64,000 nt of DNA from Paraburkholderia flagellata (GCF_021390645.1 NZ_JAJEJT010000004.1:682001-746000), one strand, 5' to 3'; positions 44,377-53,040 are shown, counted from the stretch's first letter. Numbers and translations: made by a program. Notes: generated from the letters alone by a model not told the origin.

Positions 44377-46146
44377 ATGGCCGATGAGCGCGTTCCTGCC
44401 GTAAGCGCTGGCGCTGCGGTGCCTGCCAGAGGTTGGCGCGCGATATTGCCGCCGGTTCAATGGTTGACGAACTACAGGCTGCAGTGGCTTTCATCCGATC
44501 TCGTCGCCGGGGTGACGCTTGCCGCCTATGGCATTCCGGTGTCGCTAGCCTATGCGACGCTCGCTGGATTGCCGGCGCAATACGGCATTTACTGTTATCT
44601 AGTGGGTGGAATCTTCTACGCGCTGTTCGGTTCGTCGCGCCAGTTGGCGATCGGACCCACTTCGGCGATCTCGATGCTCGTCGGCGTGACGGTCGTGGAC
44701 ATGGCCGGGGGCGATCCTGAGCGGTTCGCTTCCATTGCCGCATTGACAGCGCTACTGATCGCAGCCATGTGCCTGCTGGGGTGGATCCTGCGGCTCAGTT
44801 CGCTCGTCAACTTCATCAGCGAAACGATACTGCTTGGCTTCAAGGCCGGAGCCGCGCTAACGATCGCACTGACTCAATTGCCGAAGCTGTTTGGTGTCAA
44901 AGGGGGAGGGGAGCAGTTCTATGAGCGTGTCGCGATTCTGGTCGGGCAGCTTCCTGGTACCCAACTTGTCGTGCTTGCGTTCGGGATCGGCGCGCTGGCT
45001 TTGCTGCTCCTCGGCGAAAAATACTTGCCGGGACGCCCGGTCGCCTTGTTCGTGGTGGCACTCTCCATCGTGCTGCTGTCGGTGACGCCACTGGGCCGGA
45101 TGGGATTCTCGGTCGTCGGCGCTTTGCCCCGCGGCCTGCCCGATTTTCATTTCCCTGCGCTCAGGGTCCGGGACGTCGATGGCGTCGTTCCGCTTGCATT
45201 CGCCTGTCTGCTGCTGTCGTACGTGGAGAGCGTATCGGCGGCACGCGCTATTGCGCAGAAGCACAGATATGAAATCGACCCTCGTCAGGAATTGCTGGCG
45301 CTCGGTGCGGCGAATCTCGCCGTGGGCGTCTTTCATGGGTACCCGGTGGCGGGCGGTTTGTCGCAGTCCTCTGTCAATGACAATGCTGGCGCGAAGACAC
45401 CGCTCGCGCTGGTGTTCGCGTCAATCGCTATCGGCTTGTGCCTGATGTTCCTCACAGGTCTGCTGACTAACCTGCCCAATGTCGTACTGGCGGCCATTGT
45501 GCTGGTGGCGGTGAAGGGCCTCGTTGACGTTCGCGAGTTGCGCCACGTCTGGTACGCCAGCCGTTACGAGTTTGTGGTGTCGATGGTCGCCTTGATTGCC
45601 GTACTGCTGCTGGGCATTCTCAAAGGGGTGATCTTCGCGGTGCTCGCGTCGATGCTATTGCTGATCCGGCGCGCCGCGCATCCGCATGTGGCGGTGCTCG
45701 GACGCATCCCGGGAACGCAGCGATATTCGGATATCGAGCGTCATCCCGACAACGAGCCGATACCTGGTGTACTCATGTTCCGAGTCGAGGCATCGCTGGT
45801 TTACTTCAACACGGACCATGTGCGGGCGACGATACGGGAGGCAATCCGGTTGGCAACGTGCCCGGCCAAACTGGTGATAGTCGATCTGTCCAATTCTCCG
45901 ACGGTTGACATTGCGGGAGCGCGGATGCTCGCCGCCCTGCATGCTGACCTCGCCGAGGCGGGAGGGATCCTGCGGATCGTTGCCGCTCATGGCAGCGTGC
46001 GCGATATGCTTCGCGCGGAAGGGTTGGAGCAACAGGTTGGCGATATTGGTCGCCGGGTTTCGGTGGACGATGTGATCGGGACGTATATGCACGAGCTCGA
46101 CTTGAAGGTCGCGGGGGCGGACACGGTTGCAAAAAAAATGACTTGA
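44377..46146 (+). CDS. SulP-family anion transporter with STAS domain
   Basis: This 589-residue protein has the SulP membrane domain (about 10-12 helices; signature DLVAGVTLAAYGIPVSLAYA early and SVNDNAGAKTPLA in the middle) and a cytoplasmic STAS domain from about residue 450 (LVYFNTDHVRATI...LVIVDLSNSPTVDIAGARML). Family members carry sulfate, bicarbonate, dicarboxylates or other anions; the substrate is not evident. The start at 44377 follows AAGGAGGG. Confidence 0.92.
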   Translation: MADERVPAVSAGAAVPARGWRAILPPVQWLTNYRLQWLSSDLVAGVTLAAYGIPVSLAYATLAGLPAQYGIYCYLVGGIFYALFGSSRQLAIGPTSAISMLVGVTVVDMAGGDPERFASIAALTALLIAAMCLLGWILRLSSLVNFISETILLGFKAGAALTIALTQLPKLFGVKGGGEQFYERVAILVGQLPGTQLVVLAFGIGALALLLLGEKYLPGRPVALFVVALSIVLLSVTPLGRMGFSVVGALPRGLPDFHFPALRVRDVDGVVPLAFACLLLSYVESVSAARAIAQKHRYEIDPRQELLALGAANLAVGVFHGYPVAGGLSQSSVNDNAGAKTPLALVFASIAIGLCLMFLTGLLTNLPNVVLAAIVLVAVKGLVDVRELRHVWYASRYEFVVSMVALIAVLLLGILKGVIFAVLASMLLLIRRAAHPHVAVLGRIPGTQRYSDIERHPDNEPIPGVLMFRVEASLVYFNTDHVRATIREAIRLATCPAKLVIVDLSNSPTVDIAGARMLAALHADLAEAGGILRIVAAHGSVRDMLRAEGLEQQVGDIGRRVSVDDVIGTYMHELDLKVAGADTVAKKMT

Positions 46147-46296
46147 TTCAGGTGCGCTGGATCAACGCTCGTCTGACGCCAGGCGGTTCGCCTGCAATTC
46201 GTTCGGTTCACTAATCGTCTGGCTGGTTTCTCATGTATGCCGATCGCAGTTGTCCAAATGGACATGAACGCATCATCAACCTTGAGGCGAGATCAT

Positions 46297-46977
46297 ATGA
46301 ACACCGCCACGCCCGCCCGGCAAATCGAACCTGAAACGCGCGCGCCGATACTCAATACCGTCGATCGCGTTTGCGAACTGTGTTTTGGTCTGTTCATGGC
46401 CCTGACGTTCGTGGGCGCTGTCAAGGCAGTCACCGCCGGCGAAGACGCCGGGTACAAGATGTTCCTCACCGCGCTCGGATGCAATCTCGCATGGGGCCTT
46501 GCAGACGCCGTGATGTATCTCGTACGCACGTTGGCCGATCGGGGGCAGCGCCTGAAACTCGCAGTGACCGTGCAGCGGGAGCAGGACCAGGCAGTCTCCG
46601 TTCGGGCGCTGCGCGACGCATTGCCTGCGACGCTGGAGTCACTAGTCGAGGACGCTGACCTCGAGCGCATTCGTGCACGCCTGGCGGGCGCGTCGACATT
46701 GCCCCCGCGAGCGAACTTCGTGCGCGGCGACTTTGTCGGCGCACTGGGCATTTTTCTGCTTGTCGTCCTCGGAACCTTTCCGGTCGCGTTACCGTTTCTA
46801 TTCATCGCGGATCTCAAGGCGGCGCTCATCGCGTCACGTCTCCTCACGCTCGTGATGCTTTTCATCGCAGGCTTTGCGCTGGGGCGCTACAGCGGCGCGG
46901 GCGCGATCAGAGCGGGCTTCGTCATGACCGCGCTAGGCGTTCTGCTGACGATGGCAATCATTGCGCTTGGCGGGTAA
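46297..46977 (+). CDS. Hypothetical integral membrane protein (VIT1/CCC1-like)
   Basis: This 226-residue protein has about five transmembrane helices in two blocks (GLFMALTFVGAVKAVTAG..LGCNLAWGLADAVMYL and GIFLLVVLGTFPVALPFLF..LVMLFIAGFALG) separated by a charged, helical cytoplasmic loop. The arrangement recalls VIT1/CCC1-type iron/manganese transporters but the match is weak by eye. GAGGCGAG precedes the ATG at 46297. It follows the SulP gene by 150 bases in the same direction. Confidence 0.75.
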   Translation: MNTATPARQIEPETRAPILNTVDRVCELCFGLFMALTFVGAVKAVTAGEDAGYKMFLTALGCNLAWGLADAVMYLVRTLADRGQRLKLAVTVQREQDQAVSVRALRDALPATLESLVEDADLERIRARLAGASTLPPRANFVRGDFVGALGIFLLVVLGTFPVALPFLFIADLKAALIASRLLTLVMLFIAGFALGRYSGAGAIRAGFVMTALGVLLTMAIIALGG

Positions 46978-47034
46978 TCGACACAGACGGTTCGAACGGA
47001 GTTCGCGGCAGGAAGGCCTGCGCCTCGTTACGCC

Positions 47035-47820
47035 TCAGCCCTTGCCGAGAGGCGGGCGACTGGGGAATCCCGCCATATTGCTCAATTGGGCCAATTCATT
47101 GGCCGCCTCGCGCAGTAGTACCGAGTGCTCGTGAATCTTCTCAGCGGTCAACCGTACCCGCGGGCCGGCCAGGCTGATAACGCCGACGCAGCGCGAGCCG
47201 CTAACCACGGGTACCGCTACCGCAGACATGCGCGGAGCAAACACCTCGTCGATCATCGCGTAGCCGCGCACGCGCGCAGCGTGCAGGAATCCCAGCAGCG
47301 CTTTAAGCGTCGTCGGCGCATTGGGTCCGAACTCATTCGGCTGTCCGAAGCCCTGCTTCAAAACCAATGCGACCGCCTGTTCGTCGGTCATGGTCATGAG
47401 CCACGCGTGCCCGGTCGACGTGCATGAAAGTCGTGCTGCGTGGCCCATGTCGGGATCGTAGCGAAAGCCAATGCGCTGTCCATCCGCCTTACCCACCCAG
47501 ATAATCGCTTCGCCGTCGACCAGCGACAGCCGCGCCAGTTCACCGGTTTGCGCGGCGACGCGCTCGATGATCGGCTGGGCGATATCCGCGATGCCCGTCA
47601 GGCTCAGGAATTCGAGTCCGTTCGACGTCATGCGCATTGTCAGGATGTAGCGGCTGTGATCGACCACTTGCCGTACATACCCGCTTTCGACGAGTTCGGC
47701 GAGCACGCGGTGACACGTGCTGCGCGGCAGGGACAAAGCGTCGGCAATGGCCACGAGGCCTGCGCCTTCGCCTTGCGACGCCAGAAAATCGAGAATTCTC
47801 AGGCCATTTCTTAGCGACAT
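47035..47820 (-). CDS. IclR-family transcriptional regulator
   Basis: This 261-residue regulator has an N-terminal winged helix (LVAIADALSLPRSTCHRVLAEL) and a C-terminal IclR effector domain with RIGFRYDPDMGHAARLSCTSTGHAW and GVISLAGPRVRL. The start at 47820 (MSLRNGLRILDFL) is family-typical; the ORF upstream to 47943 is not. It is divergent from the MFS/dehydroquinase-like pair, and a perfect dyad between them (47849-47863) is a likely operator. IclR regulators commonly control aromatic and hydroaromatic catabolism. Confidence 0.92.
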   Translation of the reverse strand: MSLRNGLRILDFLASQGEGAGLVAIADALSLPRSTCHRVLAELVESGYVRQVVDHSRYILTMRMTSNGLEFLSLTGIADIAQPIIERVAAQTGELARLSLVDGEAIIWVGKADGQRIGFRYDPDMGHAARLSCTSTGHAWLMTMTDEQAVALVLKQGFGQPNEFGPNAPTTLKALLGFLHAARVRGYAMIDEVFAPRMSAVAVPVVSGSRCVGVISLAGPRVRLTAEKIHEHSVLLREAANELAQLSNMAGFPSRPPLGKG

Positions 47821-47848
47821 AGCGCGCTTTTTCACGATATAAAATGCA

Positions 47849-47863
47849 GTTCCGGTGCGGAAC
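47849..47863. promoter_or_regulatory. Candidate IclR operator GTTCCG-GTG-CGGAAC
   Basis: A perfect 6-bp inverted repeat with a 3-base centre lies 29 bases upstream of the IclR start and 82 bases upstream of the MFS start. The TTCCG/CGGAA arms are typical of IclR-family sites. A weaker pair GTTCG...CGAAC lies near 47895-47914. Confidence 0.55.
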
Positions 47864-47944
47864 GGGCCTCCTTCGCAGCGCAAACAATAGCATCTGTTCG
47901 TCGCCAGAAACGAACGTTCAACATAAGGGAATTCAGGAGACAAA

Positions 47945-49288
47945 ATGTCATCTTTTGCTCACTCTGACCTTGCTGCGGAAGAACAGTCTGCGCAAGCTCA
48001 CTTGATGGCGCGTCGGGCGGTAGCAGGCGCAACCGTCGGCACGGCACTCGAATGGTTCGACTTCGCGTTGTATGGCGTGGTTGCGGCCACAATCTTTCCC
48101 AAGCTGTTTTTCCCGTCACTCGACCCGACCGCCGCGCTGCTTGCGTCGCTGGCAAGTTTCTGGGCGGGGCTGGCTGCGCGTCCGCTCGGCGCGGTGATCT
48201 GCGGGATTCTCGGTGACCGTTGGGGACGCCGCAAACTGATGCTCATCACCGTGTCGGTGATGGGCGCGTCGTCGTTCCTGATGGGGATGCTGCCCACTTA
48301 CCATCAGGTTGGCATCCTCGCACCGACGTTACTGGTGTCGCTGCGCATCATTCAGGGCTTCGCACTTGGCGGCGAATCGACGGGCGCGCAACTGATGGCG
48401 GTGGAGCATGCGTCTGCTAACCGACGTGGCTGGTATTCGGGCCTGCTCGGCATTTGCTCACCACTCAGCCAGATTCTCGCCAATTTCTCGCTCTTCACAC
48501 TGGCCGCGTTGCTTTCGTCGGACGACTTCGATTCCTGGGGATGGCGAGTCCCGTTCCTTGCAAGCTTTGTCCTGGTCCTGCTGGGCATCTACATCCGCAG
48601 GAAGGTTAGCGAGACACCTGCCTTCGAGTCTCTCAAGAAGGGTGGCACTCAAACGCGCGCTGCCAATCCGCTTGGCACCGTCTTCAAATATCACTGGCGT
48701 ACCGCGCTTCGCCTCACGTTGTTCTTCTGTGGCCCGGCTGCACTGTTTTATTTGATCGTGGTTTTCTCTCTCAGCTACCTGACGAAACACCTCGGTGTGC
48801 CAAAGCAGACCGGTTTCATGCTGCTGATGGTTGCGAATGTCTGTGCAATCGTGGGGGCGCTGGCGGGCGGCTACCTGAGCGATCGGATCGGACGCAAACG
48901 TGCGCTGATGATCGGTTCGTTCTGCACACTAATCTGCTGCCTGATCTACTTTCCGATTCTCAACCAGAACTCGATCGCCATGACAATGGCCGTGATGGGC
49001 GCGTTCCTTGGCTTCACACAGTTCCAGAGTGGCATCCAGCCGGTCTGGTTCGCGGAGTCCTTTCCGACCGAGGCACGCTACACGGGGTCGGCACTGGCGT
49101 ACTCGGGCGCCAACCTGCTCACTGGAGGCCCGATGCCGATTGTCGCCGTGGCGCTGCTCAACGCCTTTCACGGTTCTCCGTGGGCCATCGTCGCCGTGTG
49201 CGGCTCGCTGAACCTGCTTTCCTTCCTCATGATTGCGGTATCCCGGGAAACCAAAGGCACCGCCCTGGAACGCTCCTCTACGCACTAA
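47945..49288 (+). CDS. MFS transporter, metabolite:H+ symporter type
   Basis: This 447-residue, 12-helix protein has the MHS-family signatures GTALEWFDFALYG in helix 1 and GDRWGRRKLMLITV between helices 2 and 3, as in shikimate, proline/betaine and dicarboxylate symporters. It is immediately followed (4 bases) by a type II dehydroquinase-like gene and divergent from an IclR regulator, so import of a quinate/shikimate-like or related acid is a reasonable guess. The substrate is not directly readable. Confidence 0.9.
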   Translation: MSSFAHSDLAAEEQSAQAHLMARRAVAGATVGTALEWFDFALYGVVAATIFPKLFFPSLDPTAALLASLASFWAGLAARPLGAVICGILGDRWGRRKLMLITVSVMGASSFLMGMLPTYHQVGILAPTLLVSLRIIQGFALGGESTGAQLMAVEHASANRRGWYSGLLGICSPLSQILANFSLFTLAALLSSDDFDSWGWRVPFLASFVLVLLGIYIRRKVSETPAFESLKKGGTQTRAANPLGTVFKYHWRTALRLTLFFCGPAALFYLIVVFSLSYLTKHLGVPKQTGFMLLMVANVCAIVGALAGGYLSDRIGRKRALMIGSFCTLICCLIYFPILNQNSIAMTMAVMGAFLGFTQFQSGIQPVWFAESFPTEARYTGSALAYSGANLLTGGPMPIVAVALLNAFHGSPWAIVAVCGSLNLLSFLMIAVSRETKGTALERSSTH

Positions 49289-49292
49289 AACC

Positions 49293-49739
49293 ATGAATCG
49301 CAAACTCTACATCCTCAACGGCTCCAATCTGAACATGCTGGGCGTAAGGGAGCCTCACATTTACGGCACGACCACGCTTAAGGATATCGAGCAGAACTGC
49401 CTGACGCTGGCCGATGCGCTCAAATTCGACTGCGTATTCCGCCAGACCAACAGCGAAAGCGACCTGATCGACTGGATCCAGGAAGCATTCCTCCAGGACG
49501 CCGCGCTGATCATCAATCCGGCCGGCTTTTCGTTCGGCCGGATTCCTGTGCTCGATGCGGTCAAGCTCATCCGTCGGCCGGTAGTGGAATTGCATATCAC
49601 GAACATTCACCGGCGTTCCGAAGAATATCGCCACTCGTCGATCTCGGTGGCAGCGACTGCCGTGATCTGTGGGGCAGGAGCGAACGGGTATTTGCTAGCG
49701 ATTCGCGCAATTGACGATCTGTGGGGCAACCAGGCTTGA
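49293..49739 (+). CDS. Type II 3-dehydroquinate dehydratase-like protein (divergent)
   Basis: This 148-residue protein has the AroQ fold: NGSNLNMLGVREPHIYG includes the catalytic Arg and Tyr, IINPAGFSFG replaces the usual INPG(A/G)-x-THTS loop, and ELHITNIHRRSEEYRHSS keeps the later histidine. The active-site histidine of the THTS loop (H81 in the Mycobacterium enzyme) is Phe here. It is probably a catabolic or altered-specificity relative acting on the compound imported by the adjacent MFS protein. The start at 49293 is the family-typical MNRKLYILNG. Confidence 0.8.
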   Translation: MNRKLYILNGSNLNMLGVREPHIYGTTTLKDIEQNCLTLADALKFDCVFRQTNSESDLIDWIQEAFLQDAALIINPAGFSFGRIPVLDAVKLIRRPVVELHITNIHRRSEEYRHSSISVAATAVICGAGANGYLLAIRAIDDLWGNQA

Positions 49740-49991
49740 GCCTGCCGCTAGCAAAACGCCATGATTCGACGAGCCCCATTCTGCATTGTTGAATCACTCG
49801 ACCGCTTCGGCGAGGGGGGATGCGCACAGCTTCCATGAGAGCGTGTGCACTCCCTGGCGTCCAAGGCGCTTCGATTCGCGCGCGCTCTTCGACGAGGCGC
49901 TCGAGCGCGGGTTGTGTGAACGGGACTTGGTCTCTTGAAGCATTGCGGTGCCGCATTCACATTGGTCGCCGGGCGTTTCTTCATCGTTTGA

Positions 49992-50518
49992 GACGAGGTT
50001 GACTCCATGATGAACGGGCTGCAACAGAAATTCAGAGCAGGCGATTCTGATCGGACATGACTGGGGGCTGCAGTCGCGATGCGGCGGTGAAAGGGCAGTC
50101 GGCCAATTTCGCGACCTTCCCCAAATCGACACGATTCGTGGACAACCTCGCATTACCTGAGGAGTTCCCGGCGTGGTTGAGCGAGGCGGATTTGCAGTAT
50201 TTCGTCGGTCGATTCGAGCGCAGCGGGTTTCGTGGACCCATCAACTGGGATCGAAATATCGATCGAAACTGGGCGCTGACCAGTTTCCTTGATGGCGCCC
50301 GTATTGTGCAGCCGACGCTCTTTCTCGCTGGCGAGTTTGACGGAGTGGTGAAGATGGCAGCGAAGGACTACGACGCACTGGAAAGCAACGTTCCAAACCT
50401 TTGGAAGAAGCATCTCATTCCGAAAGCGGGTCACTGGGTGCAGCAAGAGCGTCCGAACGAGGTAAACGAGGTCATCCTGAACTTCCTCGCCTGGAGGGCG
50501 GCAAGTTCCAGTAACTAG
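49992..50518 (+). pseudogene. Decayed epoxide hydrolase (alpha/beta hydrolase)
   Basis: Bases 50041-50067 encode AILIGHDWG, the nucleophile elbow of epoxide hydrolases, but the frame then changes. A second frame (50057-50518) encodes the cap and C-terminal half (FPAWLSEADLQYFVGRFERSGFRG, NWDRNIDRNW, the acid-site LAGEFDGVV and the histidine-site AGHWVQQERP). A third frame upstream reads EVDSMMNGLQQ, resembling the sequence before the elbow. The N-terminal HGxP region and roughly 100 residues between elbow and cap are missing. No functional enzyme can be made. Confidence 0.75.
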
Positions 50519-50579
50519 ATGCAGAACTGCGTTAGCCGCCAGGCCCGCTTTAACCGGGCGCCCGACGGCGAACTCCGCA

Positions 50580-50768
50580 TCAGTGTGTCGTAACGCTGAC
50601 GGCGACGATTTCGTATCCGGGGTCGGCGTGCTCGTGCGCCGCCTTTTCCGCTTCTTCATAGGAGATAAAGGATTTGGCCCCTTCTATTTCCGGTGCCATG
50701 CCAATGTCGCCATCCTCCGCGCAACAGAGGAACTGTTCGCCGGTCTTCACCACGTAGATGGTCGTCAT
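50580..50768 (-). CDS. Small hypothetical protein
   Basis: This 62-residue protein starts MTTIYVVKTGEQFLCCAEDG at 50768, with GGAGGG 5 bases upstream. The sequence predicts a short beta-alpha-beta fold (KSFISYEEAEKAAHEHADPGYEIVAVSV). No family is recognised. It is convergent with the epoxide hydrolase remnant. Confidence 0.6.
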   Translation of the reverse strand: MTTIYVVKTGEQFLCCAEDGDIGMAPEIEGAKSFISYEEAEKAAHEHADPGYEIVAVSVTTH

Positions 50769-50861
50769 TTTTCCCTCCATGGTTTTCGGGGGAACTTACA
50801 GTCTAGCAGGCCTGATGCCGCTGGGGCAGGTGGTTTTTCTCGTGCCGGAGTTTAGCTGGGA

Positions 50862-50905
50862 AATGCCACCCTGAAGATAATTAAACTTATCTTTAGGGTG
50901 GCATT
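50862..50905. repeat. 44-nt near-perfect hairpin (19-bp arms)
   Basis: The left arm begins AATGCCACCC (50862) and the right arm ends GGGTGGCATT (50905). The 19-base arms pair throughout with a single G-T wobble around a 6-base loop TTAAAC. No T run follows. It lies between small genes in the accessory region and could be a mobile-element end junction, a recombination site or a transcriptional signal. Confidence 0.75.
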
Positions 50906-51072
50906 GTGCGTCAGGTCTTCGTAAAAAACTGGAGCCTGTTCGGTGTATGGGGACCATCGTTGTATTGCCTCCCATCGGTCTCCGTCTATGGGAAGTGGTT
51001 ACCTTTCTTCATGATTTCTCTGTACGTAGTCACTGGCGGAGCGCATGATGGGACTCCAACGAGGAGCCCTGC

Positions 51073-51309
51073 ATGCCATTTCACATCCACCGGATCGCAC
51101 TGTATGAGGGCTATGAGACCGATGTCGCGGTTCGGGAGATCAATCGCGACGACTTCATCATCTCTTGCCAGCGAGCGCGAAAGCGAAACGGCGGCAAATG
51201 GGCGTTTGTGATCGTCAATAACGCTGGGAGCTACTTCCCTAGTGTCGAAGCTGCTTTTCATGCCGGAAACGCTGCAGTTCGAGCACGTATCGATGAGTGG
51301 CGCGCCTAG
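51073..51309 (+). CDS. Small hypothetical protein, local small-protein family
   Basis: This 78-residue protein starts MPFHIHRIALYEGYETDVAV with GAGGAG upstream. It has an N-terminal beta-rich part with an EGYE motif and a C-terminal helix FPSVEAAFHAGNAAVRARID. The layout (short beta half, then f-x-s-x-eA-x3-A-x5-R-x2-ID helix) recurs in the genes at 51780, 52404 and 53494. The function is unknown. Confidence 0.7.
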   Translation: MPFHIHRIALYEGYETDVAVREINRDDFIISCQRARKRNGGKWAFVIVNNAGSYFPSVEAAFHAGNAAVRARIDEWRA

Positions 51310-51311
51310 CA

Positions 51312-51584
51312 TTACGTGCCCCCGGCCGTTGGTTTGCCCATGCGCTGCTCGACGGGACGGAGTGTGAACGCGTCGAGCTCTGCGTCGCTCATTCTTTGCA
51401 CAGGTTTGTCCACCGTTTCTGTGGATAACCAGGTGAGCAGGGCGCGAACGGCCTGAATGACGGCGGTATTGGGCAAGCGGACGTGGCCGTCTTCGCCGTC
51501 GATGCGAACGTGCACTTTCACGACTGACTTCGACGCAAAGACCCGGCTAATCAAAGGCGTCCACTGAATACGTTCCGTCGCCAA
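51312..51584 (-). CDS. Small hypothetical protein
   Basis: This 90-residue ORF (MATERIQWTPLISRVFASKS...) contains a beta-type segment VKVHVRIDGEDGHVRLPN and a helical middle part. Its stop is 2 bases from the stop of the convergent gene at 51073-51309. No ribosome site is clear and no family is recognised, so it is a moderate call. Confidence 0.5.
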   Translation of the reverse strand: MATERIQWTPLISRVFASKSVVKVHVRIDGEDGHVRLPNTAVIQAVRALLTWLSTETVDKPVQRMSDAELDAFTLRPVEQRMGKPTAGGT

Positions 51585-51698
51585 TACCCAACGGAGCTGG
51601 GCGGTACGGGTTGCTTCCCCGTTTATAAGGGTTACGACATCGACTGGAGCAGGTAGAAGCTCATACTCGTCTAACGATTGAACGGTTACGGTCAGGCG

Positions 51699-51720
51699 TT
51701 ATGTGCGTTACCGCACATAA
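51699..51720. repeat. Perfect 9-bp inverted repeat
   Basis: TTATGTGCG and CGCACATAA flank a TTAC loop, 59 bases upstream of the small gene at 51780. It may be an operator or a hairpin. The stretch 51585-51779 contains nothing else recognisable. Confidence 0.55.
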
Positions 51721-51779
51721 GAGATTTCAGAGTTCGTCGACGCTGCTAGCATGAACTCAACGTGTTGGAGGAGATCGCC

Positions 51780-52040
51780 ATGACAAGCCATCTTTCCGAG
51801 TTCAGACCGGGAATCGAAATACGCGCTAACGTGCCGAATAATCCTGGCCAAACGAGCTTCACGGGCTGGATCGTGATCACAGAGAGAACGAACGGCGCGC
51901 AGATCAAAGAGTCTCGCGTGACACCCGCCTGGGCGAAGCCTGCAAACTCTGTAGAAGAAGCGTGTCGGATCCTTGTTCAATTCGGGAGGGAAGTGCTCGA
52001 GGGCCGCGCCACGGGTGGCGATTTCGTCAACAACGGCTGA
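51780..52040 (+). CDS. Small hypothetical protein, local small-protein family
   Basis: This 86-residue protein starts MTSHLSEFRPGIEIRANVPN with GGAGGAG 6 bases upstream. It has a beta-rich N-terminal half (FTGWIVITER) and a C-terminal helix NSVEEACRILVQFGREVLEG, the same layout as the neighbours at 51073, 52404 and 53494. The function is unknown. Confidence 0.7.
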   Translation: MTSHLSEFRPGIEIRANVPNNPGQTSFTGWIVITERTNGAQIKESRVTPAWAKPANSVEEACRILVQFGREVLEGRATGGDFVNNG

Positions 52041-52403
52041 GGTCATATTCGGGCTCCCTCAGACAAGTCGTCGTGCACTTCATCGCCGATGTGACTTGCG
52101 ACCGTCGAGCGCAACGATTGGATGGTGAGGGGTTAAGCTGCTTGCGAACTCCCGCGATGCGCGCCCGGGAGCAGCCCGGGCATTTGCGGATCCCGTCACG
52201 ATTACGCGTAGCGTTCCGGCGGCAGTTGCGTGACCGTCATGACGGGCGCGACGGCGTTGCCGGTAGCGTTCCCCGCATGGCGAGAGCCCTGCAATTGCGT
52301 TTAGATATATACCTTGTGACCGGCCGGGATAAGGCGCACCATGGCCTTGGGAATCGTACTTTCGATCACGCGATGGTCTTCCCGGCTGTCAATGGGAGGA
52401 TTT
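52041..52403. other. Intergenic stretch containing the first copy of the duplicated promoter region
   Basis: These 363 bases hold no convincing gene. They include a GC-rich hairpin (GCCCGGG/CCCGGGC near 52166-52184). From about 52260 on lies a segment repeated near 53349-53493. The repeated part contains TATATACCTTGTGACC (52306-52321) and probably carries the promoter of the gene at 52404. Confidence 0.5.
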
Positions 52404-52442
52404 ATGGAAACGCGCCTCGACACCTTTAATGGCTGGCAAATG
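52306..52442 (+). repeat. Direct repeat copy A (leader plus 5' end of the small gene)
   Basis: This segment matches 53396-53532 without gaps at an offset of exactly 1090 bases. In the 98 bases before the ATG about 15 mismatches were counted by eye, and the first 13 codons differ little. Homology continues more weakly on both sides. Confidence 0.85.
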
Positions 52443-52658
52443 ACAGCATCTGTCGAAAGCCGGCCTGCGACAGGTAAATCGCGCTACTACATCGTGCCGC
52501 CCCTTGCCTACAAAGAATATTCGATGGCAAAACGTCTTCATCCGGCGAGATTCCGCTACACGAGCGGATCGTTCGAAAATGCGGAGGATGCGTTTGAGGT
52601 TGCATTCGGGGTTTGCAAGCGCGCCATCATAGATTCGATCAAAGCGCGCAGTCTGTAG
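52404..52658 (+). CDS. Small hypothetical protein, paralogue of the gene at 53494
   Basis: This 84-residue protein starts METRLDTFNGWQMTASVESR with GGGAGGAT upstream. It shares the first 12 residues exactly with the protein at 53494 and the segment YYIVPPLAYKEYS closely. The C-terminal helix (SFENAEDAFEVAFGVCKRAI) follows the local family pattern. An in-frame conserved upstream ATG (52341) could extend it by 21 residues in both copies, but the ribosome site favours 52404. The function is unknown. Confidence 0.7.
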   Translation: METRLDTFNGWQMTASVESRPATGKSRYYIVPPLAYKEYSMAKRLHPARFRYTSGSFENAEDAFEVAFGVCKRAIIDSIKARSL

Positions 52659-52765
52659 TTGCAGCTAGTGCGGTATTACCTATAGATCCCCACAAATTCG
52701 ATGGTTCAAACAGGCGGAATTCGAAATATGCTGTCCATCGCTTCACCATTGACGTGGATGCAGCC

Positions 52766-52999
52766 ATGAATCGAGTGATCCCCTATCGCGGTTTCGAGAT
52801 TCACGTGGCGTTGGCACTGGTTGCCGAGGATATGTACAGCGTGACATTCCAGATCACGGGCCACAATATCAGTCGCACCGGCCTGGATGGTGCAATCATT
52901 CCAGTCCGGCATGGCCCCTTCACTCAGCGCTGGGCATACCTCACTGCGGAAATTGCAGGTCAGGATGCTGTTGATGTGCTCATCGGTCCGGAATCGTGA
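52766..52999 (+). CDS. Small hypothetical protein
   Basis: This 77-residue ORF starts MNRVIPYRGFEIHVALALVA. The YRGFEI...Y-x-V-x-F-Q-I-T-G pattern resembles the beta half of the neighbouring small proteins, but the C-terminal helix pattern is only partly kept. No strong ribosome site precedes it. The function is unknown. Confidence 0.5.
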   Translation: MNRVIPYRGFEIHVALALVAEDMYSVTFQITGHNISRTGLDGAIIPVRHGPFTQRWAYLTAEIAGQDAVDVLIGPES

Positions 53000-53040
53000 C
53001 CGGGCCGTCTGGTGGTTATCCCGGTTAGCGACCGGCTCGA

